Below, in pieces: positions 33,195 through 41,409 of a DNA stretch of 45,726 nucleotides. How positions within the stretch are numbered: position 1 is the first letter of the stretch; each line of letters begins with the position of its first letter. This DNA comes from Oscillospiraceae bacterium. Its GTDB lineage: Bacteria; Bacillota; Clostridia; Oscillospirales; SIG627. The notes beneath the pieces were generated by a model. That model worked only from the letters and a program-made list of their open reading frames with translations. It made no database searches and had not been told where the DNA came from. The translations under genes and the position numbers were made by a program. Location: the NCBI GenBank assembly GCA_015064635.1, contig SVRV01000019.1, positions 1 to 45,726 on the forward strand, read 5' to 3'.

Positions 33195-35480
33195 TTAACC
33201 TCTGAATTCAAAAGGTTCTTTTTCTTTTAATTCAATCATCACAGACTTTGAATTATATATAACTTCAATTGTCTTGGCAACATTGGAAAGAAGAGTAAAA
33301 TCTGTAATTTTTCCGTCCTTCCAGGTTATATCACACCTCACACCGCCTTTTGCAAGAAGTCCCTTTACACTGCCCGATGCAAATGATTTTGGAAGAGCCG
33401 GCAAAAGCTTTATCACACCCTTGTCCGATTGCATAATGAGATTTGTAATGCCCGAAACAATACCAAAGTTTCCGTCTATCTGGAAGGGCGGATGAGCGTC
33501 AAATAGATTTGGATATGTGCCGCCACCCTTCAAATCCACTTTGCCGGGTACATCTGCCGAATGAAACTGTCTAAACAGCAACTCCTCGGTTTTTTCCTTG
33601 TCACCGAGCATTGCCATGAGCGAAATTTTCCATGAAGTACTCCAACCGGTTCCGTCAAGTCCACGTTCAAGAAGTGCCATTTCACATGCCTTTGCCATTT
33701 CGGGGTCACGGTCAGGAGTATAAAGTCCGCCCGGATAAAGTCCCCAGCAATGGGATACATGACGGTTTGTAGGGTCAAATTTTTTATAGTCCTTATCCCA
33801 TTCTACAATTCTTCCATCTTCGTCAAGTATGGGCATCTGAAGCTTTGGAAGCGCCTCACTCAGTTTTTCGGCAAAGCTTTCGTCTTCTCCCAACATATGA
33901 GTAAGCTCAATACAATCCTCGAAAAGCTTGTAGCAGGATTCCTGATTTACGGCAGTCCATGCAGAAACGGATATAAATCTTTCATTAAACCAGAAACCTA
34001 CCTCAGGACTGGTCGCAGGAGAAAGGATAAGCTTCCCGTCACACTCTGTCATTATTGACAGGCAAAACTTACAGAATTCTTTCTGAAGTGCATATATTCT
34101 CTTCGCAAAGTCAATATTCCAATGTGTGTATTGAAACGCATCATAAAGCTGACAAATAAACCATGCAGGTGACATATACCAGAAAGAAAACAATGCGGTT
34201 ATCCGTCTCCCCTTCGCCACAGGCTCTGTGTGTGCCCACACGTCGGTGTTGTGATGGCAGGTAAATCCGTCAGCGTGATAAAACTCCTTTGCTGTTTCTC
34301 TACCCGTTACCGCAATTGCCTCTAATTTATCTATCAAGGGCTCAAAGCAATCAAGAAGTCCCGTCATAGGCATATGCCAATAATTCATCTGTGTATTTAT
34401 ATTGACAGTATAATCGCATCGCCAGGGAGCATAGAGATTTTCGTTCCATATTCCCTGCAAATTTGTTGCTTCACTTCCCTGCCTTGATGAAGCGATAGAC
34501 AAATATCTGCCGAAATTGAACATAAGCTCAGACAATATCGGCAAATTGCTTTTTCTGTCCTTCATCAATTCTTCGGGAGTTATCTTGTTCTCTGCTTGTG
34601 TAAAAGAAACCGATACTCTATCATAAACAGACCTTACGTCATCAATATGACGCTTCAAAAGTGTCTCGTATCCAAGCTTTACAGCCTTGATTATTGCAGA
34701 TTTTGCTTTCTCTCTGTGATTGGCGTTGGGCAGGGCATCGAAACGCACAAAAGATGTCTCAAGAGATGTATACAAAACTATCTCGGTAGCATCTGTTATT
34801 CGCATTTTGTCGCTGTCGAATGATACATTTCCGTTTGTGCAAGGATGCTGAATGAGAGTAAATCCTATACCCTTTTTGTCATCGTACAAGCTCGTATGCT
34901 CCGGATTTTCTGTCCATTCATTTTTTGCATAATGGCAATATGGTGCATGTCCCGTCATTATAAGTGACGCTCCGTCACATTCAACGCTGTGCTTGACCTG
35001 AGAATCAAAGCAAACTATAATTCCCGATGCTTTTGCAAAAGAAATACGTGTAACCATTACCTTGTCGGGATAAGAGATAAAATGCTTCATATCGAAAAAT
35101 CCGTCATTTATATCGACAGTACTTTCTTTCATATCAAGCACTCGGCAATATTCACCCGACTCATGTGAGTCAAATTCAATCCAAATATTTCCCACAGGAA
35201 GATAATATTCACAATCGTCTGAAGTGAAGTTATCCTCTATTAAGTCCTGAGCTTCATCATTTCTCCCCTCAAAAACAAGTTCTCTTGCCTTGACAAAGGC
35301 ATCATAAGCTTTTGGGTTTTTGTGAGTTCCCGGCTCACCGGACCAAAAGGTGTCATGATTTAAAGATATTTTTTCTGTGTCACATCTTCCGTACACCATA
35401 GCACCAATACTTCCGTTTCCTATGGGACACGCCTCTTCGAAATGAGCTGCCGGACGATAAAAATATATTTTATTATTCAT
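33195..35480 (-). CDS. GH95 alpha-L-fucosidase (1,2-alpha-L-fucosidase family)
   Basis: 761 aa, normal for GH95. Start FYRPAAHFEEACPIGNGSIGAMVYG with NHDTFWSGEPG; the (alpha/alpha)6 barrel carries ATNLQGIWNENLYAPW and the Asn pair of YTVNINTQMNYW (about 360), the catalytic Glu in ATSPEVGFW (about 490) and the conserved Asp in HPPFQIDGNFGIVSG (about 667). The family inverts and releases terminal Fuc-alpha-1,2-Gal; some members act on L-galactose or other galactosides. No signal peptide, so it would act on imported oligosaccharides. AGGAG precedes the ATG directly after a terminator-like hairpin. Confidence 0.92.
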   Translation of the reverse strand: MNNKIYFYRPAAHFEEACPIGNGSIGAMVYGRCDTEKISLNHDTFWSGEPGTHKNPKAYDAFVKARELVFEGRNDEAQDLIEDNFTSDDCEYYLPVGNIWIEFDSHESGEYCRVLDMKESTVDINDGFFDMKHFISYPDKVMVTRISFAKASGIIVCFDSQVKHSVECDGASLIMTGHAPYCHYAKNEWTENPEHTSLYDDKKGIGFTLIQHPCTNGNVSFDSDKMRITDATEIVLYTSLETSFVRFDALPNANHREKAKSAIIKAVKLGYETLLKRHIDDVRSVYDRVSVSFTQAENKITPEELMKDRKSNLPILSELMFNFGRYLSIASSRQGSEATNLQGIWNENLYAPWRCDYTVNINTQMNYWHMPMTGLLDCFEPLIDKLEAIAVTGRETAKEFYHADGFTCHHNTDVWAHTEPVAKGRRITALFSFWYMSPAWFICQLYDAFQYTHWNIDFAKRIYALQKEFCKFCLSIMTECDGKLILSPATSPEVGFWFNERFISVSAWTAVNQESCYKLFEDCIELTHMLGEDESFAEKLSEALPKLQMPILDEDGRIVEWDKDYKKFDPTNRHVSHCWGLYPGGLYTPDRDPEMAKACEMALLERGLDGTGWSTSWKISLMAMLGDKEKTEELLFRQFHSADVPGKVDLKGGGTYPNLFDAHPPFQIDGNFGIVSGITNLIMQSDKGVIKLLPALPKSFASGSVKGLLAKGGVRCDITWKDGKITDFTLLSNVAKTIEVIYNSKSVMIELKEKEPFEFRG

Positions 35481-35490
35481 TATAGTCTCC

Positions 35491-35539
35491 TAAAAAAAAC
35501 ACCCCTGAGCAAGCCTGCATTTTGCAAGCTCGCTCAGGG
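35491..35539 (-). terminator. Terminator of the ior-paaK operon, abutting the GH95 ribosome site
   Basis: CCCTGAGC and GCTCAGGG (35503-35510, 35532-35539) close a long stem with inner pairs GC/TGCA and two mismatches; a T-run (35492-35499) follows on the minus strand and the GH95 ribosome site AGGAG comes immediately after. Confidence 0.88.
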
Positions 35540-35547
35540 ACTTATTT

Positions 35548-35970
35548 TTACAATTCTGCGGGATTCAGAAGTTCTACTCCGTTCTCGCTGAGAACCTTTT
35601 CGGCAGCTTCTTCATCATCTGCTTTAAGAACCATAAGAGCTTTTCCTTCGTCTCTTGAAAGAAATGCATACATATATTCAATACTTATTTCAGCATTGGT
35701 AATAAGCTTAAGAATTGATGCAAGACCGCCTGTCTTATCGTCGATATACACAGCAATAACATCTGTTGCCTTTGCAATAACACCTATTTCGTCAAGAGCC
35801 TCTTTAGCCTTCGTGGTATCATCAACTATAACTCTTAAAATGCCGAAATCTGTTGTATCTGCCATAGAAAGCGCTCTGATGTTAACACCTTTCTTTCCGA
35901 TAGCCTCTATTATTGCTTCAAGTCTTCCAAACTGATTTTCTACAAATATTGAAAGTTGTTTGATAAACAT
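35548..35970 (-). CDS. Tandem ACT-domain protein
   Basis: 140 aa with two ACT repeats: FIKQLSIFVENQFGRLEAIIEAIGKKGVNIRALSM at the start and VIAVYIDDKTGGLASILKLITNAEISIEYMYAF in the middle. ACT domains bind amino acids. Stand-alone double-ACT proteins are a standard companion of PaaK/indolepyruvate oxidoreductase clusters in Clostridia and archaea, where they are thought to sense an aromatic or branched-chain amino acid. AAGGAGG precedes the ATG; it sits 12 bases after paaK and is the last gene before the terminator. Confidence 0.88.
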   Translation of the reverse strand: MFIKQLSIFVENQFGRLEAIIEAIGKKGVNIRALSMADTTDFGILRVIVDDTTKAKEALDEIGVIAKATDVIAVYIDDKTGGLASILKLITNAEISIEYMYAFLSRDEGKALMVLKADDEEAAEKVLSENGVELLNPAEL

Positions 35971-35982
35971 AATGTTTCCTCC

Positions 35983-37287
35983 TTAATGAAGTTTTCTGTT
36001 ATCAATAATTCTCTTTGCCTTACCCTCACTTCTCGTAATGGACTTGGGGTTAACAAGAGTTACCTTAGGACCTATGCCCAGTGTGGAACGAAGGCTGTCA
36101 GTAATCATTTTTTCAACCTTTTCAACTCCCTTAACACCGTCTGAAAGAAGAGCCTCACTCATTTCCACCTTAACCTCGAAGGTGTCATTGTTATTAACTC
36201 TGTCAACAACTATCTGGTAGTTGGGAGTGATATCCCCGCCAACCTTAAGAAGAACTTCTTCTATCTGTGATGGGAATACGTTTACGCCTCGAATAATAAG
36301 CATGTCGTCTGTTCTTCCCTGAGGCTTATTCATTCTTACGTGAGTTCTTCCACACTTACATACCTCATAATTGAGTGAACATATATCTCTTGTTCTGTAA
36401 CGGATAAGGGGGAAGCCCTCCTTGGTAATTGTTGTAAATACAAGCTCACCCTGTGAACCTGCGGGAAGCACCTCTCCTGTGTCGGGATCGATTATTTCGG
36501 GAATAAAGTGGTCTTCACAAACATGCATACCGCACTGGTATTCACATTCGTAGGAAACACCGGGACCCATTATCTCGGAAAGTCCGTATATATCATAAGC
36601 CTTGATATTAAGCTTTTCTTCAATCTGGTGTCTCATTTCCTCTGTCCAAGGCTCTGCACCGAAGATACCTGCCTTGAGGCTGAGCTTATCCTTGAGCCCC
36701 ATCTCCTCAATTGTTTCTCCAAGATACATAGCATAGGAAGGAGTACAGCAGAGAACCGTCGAGCCGAAGTCTATCATAGTCTGTATCTGTCTTTGAGTAT
36801 TACCTGCCGAAATGGGAATAGCGGTAGCACCGATTCTTACAGCACCGTCATGAGCGCCGAATCCTCCTGTGAAAAGACCGAGTCCGTAGCCTACGTGTAC
36901 AAATGAATTTTCGTCTGCACCCACTGCGATGAGCATTCTTGCAAAGCAATCTGCCCACATTTCAAGGTCATTATCTGTATATCCTACAACTATCTGCTTT
37001 CCCGTTGTACCCGAAGATGCGTGTACACGTCTTATCTCTGACATGGGAGTTGCAAAAAGTCCGTAAGGATAATAGTCTCTTAAATCCTGCTTATACGAAA
37101 AAGGAAGCTTATGTAAATCCTCAATACCGTGGATATCCTCTGGCTTGAGTCCCTTTTCGTCCATTCTGTTTCTGAAAAGCTCTACCTTTTCATACATTCT
37201 TTTTACCTGTGCAACAAGTCTCTCACTCTGAAGCTTTTCAAGTTCTGCACGTGGCATCGTTTCGTATTGTTCCTGCCAATACTTCAT
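35983..37287 (-). CDS. paaK: Phenylacetate-CoA ligase family protein (PaaK)
   Basis: 434 aa. AMP-forming ligase motifs: RVHASSGTTGKQIVVGYT (P-loop-like), YGLSEIMGPG, and RYRTRDIC; the C-terminal MLIIRGVNVFPSQIEEVL and KAKRIIDNR carry the hinge and the catalytic Lys region. It also has a Cys cluster (CEYQCGMHVC, CKCGR) typical of clostridial PaaK. It couples arylacetates (phenyl-, 4-hydroxyphenyl- or indoleacetate) to CoA, or runs in reverse with the oxidoreductase product to conserve energy. ATG 37287 is chosen: it starts MKYWQEQYETMPRAELEKLQ, as in close relatives; upstream ATGs touch the AAGGAG site or fall in iorB. Confidence 0.92.
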   Translation of the reverse strand: MKYWQEQYETMPRAELEKLQSERLVAQVKRMYEKVELFRNRMDEKGLKPEDIHGIEDLHKLPFSYKQDLRDYYPYGLFATPMSEIRRVHASSGTTGKQIVVGYTDNDLEMWADCFARMLIAVGADENSFVHVGYGLGLFTGGFGAHDGAVRIGATAIPISAGNTQRQIQTMIDFGSTVLCCTPSYAMYLGETIEEMGLKDKLSLKAGIFGAEPWTEEMRHQIEEKLNIKAYDIYGLSEIMGPGVSYECEYQCGMHVCEDHFIPEIIDPDTGEVLPAGSQGELVFTTITKEGFPLIRYRTRDICSLNYEVCKCGRTHVRMNKPQGRTDDMLIIRGVNVFPSQIEEVLLKVGGDITPNYQIVVDRVNNNDTFEVKVEMSEALLSDGVKGVEKVEKMITDSLRSTLGIGPKVTLVNPKSITRSEGKAKRIIDNRKLH

Positions 37288-37303
37288 TTTTTTGTTCATC
37301 TCC

Positions 37304-37870
37304 TTATAAATTGTATCCAAGTTCAAATGCCTTCAAATTCGCTTCAAGAAATTTTTCGGGAACTGTGGATTTTATTGTTTCAATCCATTTCTCATAAGGA
37401 ATATCCGTGCTCTTTGCCATAACACCGATAAGCACTACGTTTACGGATTTTGTGTTGCCTGCTTCTTTTGCCAAAGCAAGTGCATCAACCACTGTACAAT
37501 CGGATGCCGCATTGAGCTTTTCGGGAATATCGTCCGGATATTTGGCAAGTCCCGAAATTACGGGCATGGGGTCAATTTTTTGGTTATTTACAATTATCTT
37601 TCCGCCTTTTTTAAGATAAGGAAGTGCTCTGTACGCCTCTAAAAGCTCGAAAGCAAGGATAATATCCGCTTCTCCCTTATCAACAATGGGGGAATATACC
37701 TTATCGCCGTACTTTACATATGTAACGACGCTTCCGCCTCTCTGACTCATTCCGTGTACCTCAGAAAGCTTAACGTCATAACCTTCGTTTATAACTGTGT
37801 TACCGAGTATTCTGCTGGCAAGAAGTGTTCCCTGACCGCCAACACCAACTATCATTATATTCTTAGTCAT
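37304..37870 (-). CDS. iorB: Indolepyruvate:ferredoxin oxidoreductase beta subunit
   Basis: 188 aa. Begins KNIMIVGVGGQGTLLASRILG, the gamma-domain nucleotide-loop motif of 2-oxoacid oxidoreductases, and has SEVHGMSQRGGSVVTYVKYG and ILAFELLEAYRALPYLKKGG. With IorA it oxidises aryl pyruvates to aryl-acetyl-CoA, CO2 and reduced ferredoxin. ATG 37870 follows GGAGG by 8 bases; the longer frame runs into iorA. It begins 13 bases after the iorA stop and ends 16 bases before paaK. Confidence 0.93.
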   Translation of the reverse strand: MTKNIMIVGVGGQGTLLASRILGNTVINEGYDVKLSEVHGMSQRGGSVVTYVKYGDKVYSPIVDKGEADIILAFELLEAYRALPYLKKGGKIIVNNQKIDPMPVISGLAKYPDDIPEKLNAASDCTVVDALALAKEAGNTKSVNVVLIGVMAKSTDIPYEKWIETIKSTVPEKFLEANLKAFELGYNL

Positions 37871-37883
37871 TTTGCCGCCCTCC

Positions 37884-39617
37884 TCAGTTCTTCTTTTCAA
37901 TTGCCCCGAAAGGACAAACATTTACACAAAGTCCGCATCCGTTACACTGTGTTGCATCAATTACAACCTTACCTTCGCGGATTGTAATGGCAGGACAGCC
38001 AAGCTTCATGCACATCTTGCAGTTACGGCATTTATCTGTTATTTCGCAAACGCCCGTATACTTCACAGTCTTAAGAAGTGCACAAGGACGCTGTGCGATA
38101 ATTACGGAAGGCTCATCTGCTTCAACCTCTGCCTTTACAACCTCTTCAAACTTCTTTATATCGAAGGGGTCTGCAACAACAACTCTGTCAACTCCCACTG
38201 CCTTACAAAGTGTGATAAGGTTGACCTGACGTGTTTCCTCACCTCTGATAGTCTTACCTGTGGTGGGATTGTCCTGATGTCCTGTCATGCCTGTAATTGA
38301 GTTGTCAAGGATAATAACAGTATTTGCGCCCTTGTTGTAAACTATATCAACAAGTCCTGTAATACCCGAGTGCATAAAGGTGGAGTCACCTATAACCGAA
38401 ACAAGCTTCTTGTTGAATTCCTTGCCTCTTGCCTTAGCCATACCGTGTGCCGCAGAAACCGATGCACCCATACAGATAGTTGTATCAACCGACTGAAGAG
38501 GAAGAGTCGCACCAAGTGTATAGCATCCGATATCGCCCGAAACCACAAGTCCAAGCTTCTTGAGTACATAGAATGTTCCTCTGTGAGGACATCCCGCACA
38601 CATAACGGGAGGGCGAACAGGAATAGTATCGGCGGGAACTGTAAACTCGGGAGACCCCTCACCAAGCACTGCCTTCTTTATCATTGCAGGAGTGTATTCT
38701 CCAAGTAATGTAAATACATCCTTGCCTATAACCTCCACACCGAGTGCCTTTACATGCTCTTCGATAACGGGGTCAAGCTCTTCTATTACATAAACCTTTT
38801 CATAATTCTTTGCAAAGTCGATTATCTTCTTTTCGGGAAGAGGATAAACCATACCAAGCTTGAGATAATCCACCTTATCGCCGAGAGCTTCCTTTGCGTA
38901 CATATACGCAATACCTGCAGAAATTACACCAATCTTTGCACCGTTGCTTTCAACGGTATTGATGTCACTTTCATCGGCAAACTTTTTGAGAGCCGCAATT
39001 CTGTCTTCAACCACTACATGACGCTTAATAGCGTTACCCGGCATCATTACATACTTGCCTATATTCTTTTCGTAAGGCTTAACCTCAATATTCTCTCTGT
39101 CGTGAAGCTCCACAAGGCTCTGGGAATGTGATACTCTTGTTGAAAGTCTGATGAAAACAGGAGTGTCAAATTCTTCTGACAGCTCAAATGCACGCTTGGT
39201 CATATCACGACAATCAGCGGAATCAGAAGGCTCAAGCATCATTATTTTGGACGCCTTTGCATAGTGACGTGAATCCTGCTCGTTCTGTGACGAATGCATT
39301 CCGGGGTCATCTGCAACGCAGAACACAAGACCGCCGTTTACACCTGTATAACTCACGGTAAATACAGGGTCTGCCATAACGTTGAGACCTACGTGCTTCA
39401 TACAGCTCATAGCTCTTGCACCGCCGATGGATGCTCCTATCGCAACCTCTGCGGCAACCTTTTCGTTGGGAGACCACTCAGCGTAAATTTCTTCAAATTT
39501 TACTATTTCTTCTGTAATCTCAGTACTGGGAGTACCGGGATAAGATGCAACAACATTAACGCCCGCTTCGTATGCGCCGCGTGCCACTGCTGCGTTACCT
39601 AAAAGTAATTTTTTCAT
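37884..39617 (-). CDS. iorA: Indolepyruvate:ferredoxin oxidoreductase alpha subunit
   Basis: 577 aa. N-terminal pyrimidine/thiamine domain (LLGNAAVARGAYEAGVNVVASYPGTPSTEI), the TPP-binding block CPHRGTFYVLKKLGLVVSGDIGCYTLG ... VIGDSTFMHSGITGLVDIVYN, and a C-terminal ferredoxin domain with two four-cysteine clusters (CRNCKMCMKLGCP and CNGCGLCVNVCP). This is the catalytic subunit for indole-, phenyl- and hydroxyphenylpyruvate. AAAGGAGCAAAAA precedes the ATG. A palindromic promoter region lies upstream, so the gene may start its own transcript besides reading on from the T-box promoter. Confidence 0.95.
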   Translation of the reverse strand: MKKLLLGNAAVARGAYEAGVNVVASYPGTPSTEITEEIVKFEEIYAEWSPNEKVAAEVAIGASIGGARAMSCMKHVGLNVMADPVFTVSYTGVNGGLVFCVADDPGMHSSQNEQDSRHYAKASKIMMLEPSDSADCRDMTKRAFELSEEFDTPVFIRLSTRVSHSQSLVELHDRENIEVKPYEKNIGKYVMMPGNAIKRHVVVEDRIAALKKFADESDINTVESNGAKIGVISAGIAYMYAKEALGDKVDYLKLGMVYPLPEKKIIDFAKNYEKVYVIEELDPVIEEHVKALGVEVIGKDVFTLLGEYTPAMIKKAVLGEGSPEFTVPADTIPVRPPVMCAGCPHRGTFYVLKKLGLVVSGDIGCYTLGATLPLQSVDTTICMGASVSAAHGMAKARGKEFNKKLVSVIGDSTFMHSGITGLVDIVYNKGANTVIILDNSITGMTGHQDNPTTGKTIRGEETRQVNLITLCKAVGVDRVVVADPFDIKKFEEVVKAEVEADEPSVIIAQRPCALLKTVKYTGVCEITDKCRNCKMCMKLGCPAITIREGKVVIDATQCNGCGLCVNVCPFGAIEKKN

Positions 39618-39661
39618 TTTTTGCTCCTTTGCTTTATTTACAAAGCATCTGAATACTTTTT

Positions 39662-39690
39662 ATGAGATATATTATCTCATATTTTGTCAA
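39662..39690 (-). promoter_or_regulatory. TTGACA box with a 19-bp palindrome upstream of iorA
   Basis: The perfect palindrome ATGAGATATATTATCTCAT (39662-39680) lies 4 bp downstream of a minus-strand TTGACA (39685-39690). No clear -10 stands at 17 bp; the palindrome covers that position. It may be an operator for an internal promoter of iorA-iorB-paaK-ACT, or a weak terminator hairpin. Confidence 0.55.
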
Positions 39691-39702
39691 AAAGGTCAAG
39701 AG

Positions 39703-41340
39703 TTATTTTATTTCGTTCTGCTGTGCGACTACACTCTCTCCGCAATATATTTTACGAAGCTTGGGCTTTTCAATTTTTCCTGTAGGGTTACGGGGAACCT
39801 CTGCAAAAATTATCTTGTGAGGTCTCTTGTAACGAGGTAGGTCAAGACAGAATTCCTGAATTTCCTCCTCGGTCAGCTCCATTCCTTCCTTTACCTGAAT
39901 AATAGCTGCCGCAATTTCACCAAGTCTTGCATCAGGAAGACCGATAACCGCAACGTCGCTTATCTTTTCGTGCTTACGAAGGAAATCCTCAATCTGAACG
40001 GGATAAAGGTTCTCACCGCCAGAAATAATAACGTCCTTCTTTCTGTCAACGAGCCAGATAAAGCCGTCCTCGTCCTCCTCTGCCATATCGCCTGTAAACA
40101 GCCAACCGTCACGGAGAACTTCATTTGTAGCCTTCTCATCCTTGTAGTAAGCAGTCATAACACCGGGACCCTTAACTGCAAGCTCACCTACCTGACCGCG
40201 CTCAACGGGATTCTTGTTCTCATCAACAATCATAGTCTGCCAGCCATAGCCTGCCTTACCGATAGCGCCAACCTTATGCTCATTTTCAACTCCAAGGTGA
40301 ACACATCCCGGACCGATAGACTCGGAAAGTCCGTAGTTTGTATCGTATGCATGATTCGGGAAATACCCCTTCCAACGCTTTATAAGGCTTGGAGGTACGG
40401 GCTGTGCACCGATGTGCATAAGTCTCCAATTTGAAAGGTCGTAGTCCTCAAGCTTGATATCCCCTCGCTCAATTGCATCCAGAATATCCTGTGCCCACGG
40501 TACGAGAAGCCAAACGATGGAGCATTTCTCCTCTGATGCCACCTGCATTATCCACTCGGGCTTTATACCGTTGAGAAGCACAGAGCGACCCCCTACAAGA
40601 AAGCTGCCGAACCAATGCATTTTAGCGCCCGTGTGATAAAGAGGAGGAATACAAAGGAATACGTCCTCTTTGGTCTGCGAATGGTGATTGTTCTCTGTCA
40701 TTGCCGCATGCATGAGACTGCGATGCTTATGTATAATTGCCTTGGGAAAGCCTGTTGTTCCCGAGGAGAAGTAAATTGCCGCATCATCGTCATCCGTAAG
40801 CTTGATTGCGGGCGACTTTGATGAGCAGTACCCTACAAGCTCCTCGTAGCTTTCTGCAAAGGTAGGACAGTCCTCGCCAACGTAGAGCCATGTCTTTACC
40901 TTCTTTACCTTATGGCATATTTCCTCAACACGTCCGATAAACTCGGGACCGAATACAAGCACATCGGCATCGGCAAGCTCAAGACAGTATTTTATCTCAT
41001 CCCCTGTGTAGCGGTAGTTAAGGGGTACAGCCATTGCGCCGGATTTAAGTGCTCCGAAATATACCGGAAGCCATTCAAGACAGTTCATGAGAAGAATAGC
41101 AACCTTGTCACCCTTCTTTACTCCTCTGGAAAGAAGGAGATTCGCAAAGCGGTTAGCCTTGCAATTAAAGTCCTGCCAGGTTATTTCCTTGCGGTACACC
41201 TCACGGGAGTTAGTTTCAATAAGAGAATACTCTCTCCAGGATGTACGGCGCTGTCTTTCAAACTTGGGGTTTATTTCAACGAGGCTGATGTCATTGGGGT
41301 AAATATCTGCGTTTTTTTGTAAAATTTCTGTAATTGGCAT
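39703..41340 (-). CDS. AMP-dependent acyl-CoA synthetase (ANL family)
   Basis: 545 aa. Motifs: YFSSGTTGFPKAIIHKHRS (ATP loop), NYGLSESIGPG, GWLFTGDMAEEDEDGFIWLVDRKKDVIISGGENLYPVQIED (A8 hinge) and PTGKIEKPKLRKIY with the catalytic Lys. It activates a carboxylic acid, probably an aryl- or fatty acid, to the acyl-CoA. Its place between an SSS transporter and the ior-paaK genes suggests an aromatic acid substrate. AAAGGAT is 9 bases before the ATG, a moderate site. Not the same subgroup as the PaaK in this operon. Confidence 0.88.
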   Translation of the reverse strand: MPITEILQKNADIYPNDISLVEINPKFERQRRTSWREYSLIETNSREVYRKEITWQDFNCKANRFANLLLSRGVKKGDKVAILLMNCLEWLPVYFGALKSGAMAVPLNYRYTGDEIKYCLELADADVLVFGPEFIGRVEEICHKVKKVKTWLYVGEDCPTFAESYEELVGYCSSKSPAIKLTDDDDAAIYFSSGTTGFPKAIIHKHRSLMHAAMTENNHHSQTKEDVFLCIPPLYHTGAKMHWFGSFLVGGRSVLLNGIKPEWIMQVASEEKCSIVWLLVPWAQDILDAIERGDIKLEDYDLSNWRLMHIGAQPVPPSLIKRWKGYFPNHAYDTNYGLSESIGPGCVHLGVENEHKVGAIGKAGYGWQTMIVDENKNPVERGQVGELAVKGPGVMTAYYKDEKATNEVLRDGWLFTGDMAEEDEDGFIWLVDRKKDVIISGGENLYPVQIEDFLRKHEKISDVAVIGLPDARLGEIAAAIIQVKEGMELTEEEIQEFCLDLPRYKRPHKIIFAEVPRNPTGKIEKPKLRKIYCGESVVAQQNEIK

Positions 41341-41366
41341 GTTTTTTATATCCTTTCAAGAAATGA

Positions 41367-41402
41367 CACAAGGGTATAGCCTTTTTGAGGTTATGCCCTG
41401 TG
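41367..41402 (-). other. Long imperfect hairpin between transporter and acyl-CoA synthetase genes
   Basis: CACA-GGGTATAGCC (with one bulged A) pairs with GGTTATGCCCTGTG over 14 pairs, loop TTTTTGA. No T-run follows on the minus strand, so it is more likely a processing or mRNA-stabilising hairpin that sets unequal gene expression than a strong terminator. Confidence 0.5.
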
Positions 41403-41409
41403 TGATTTA

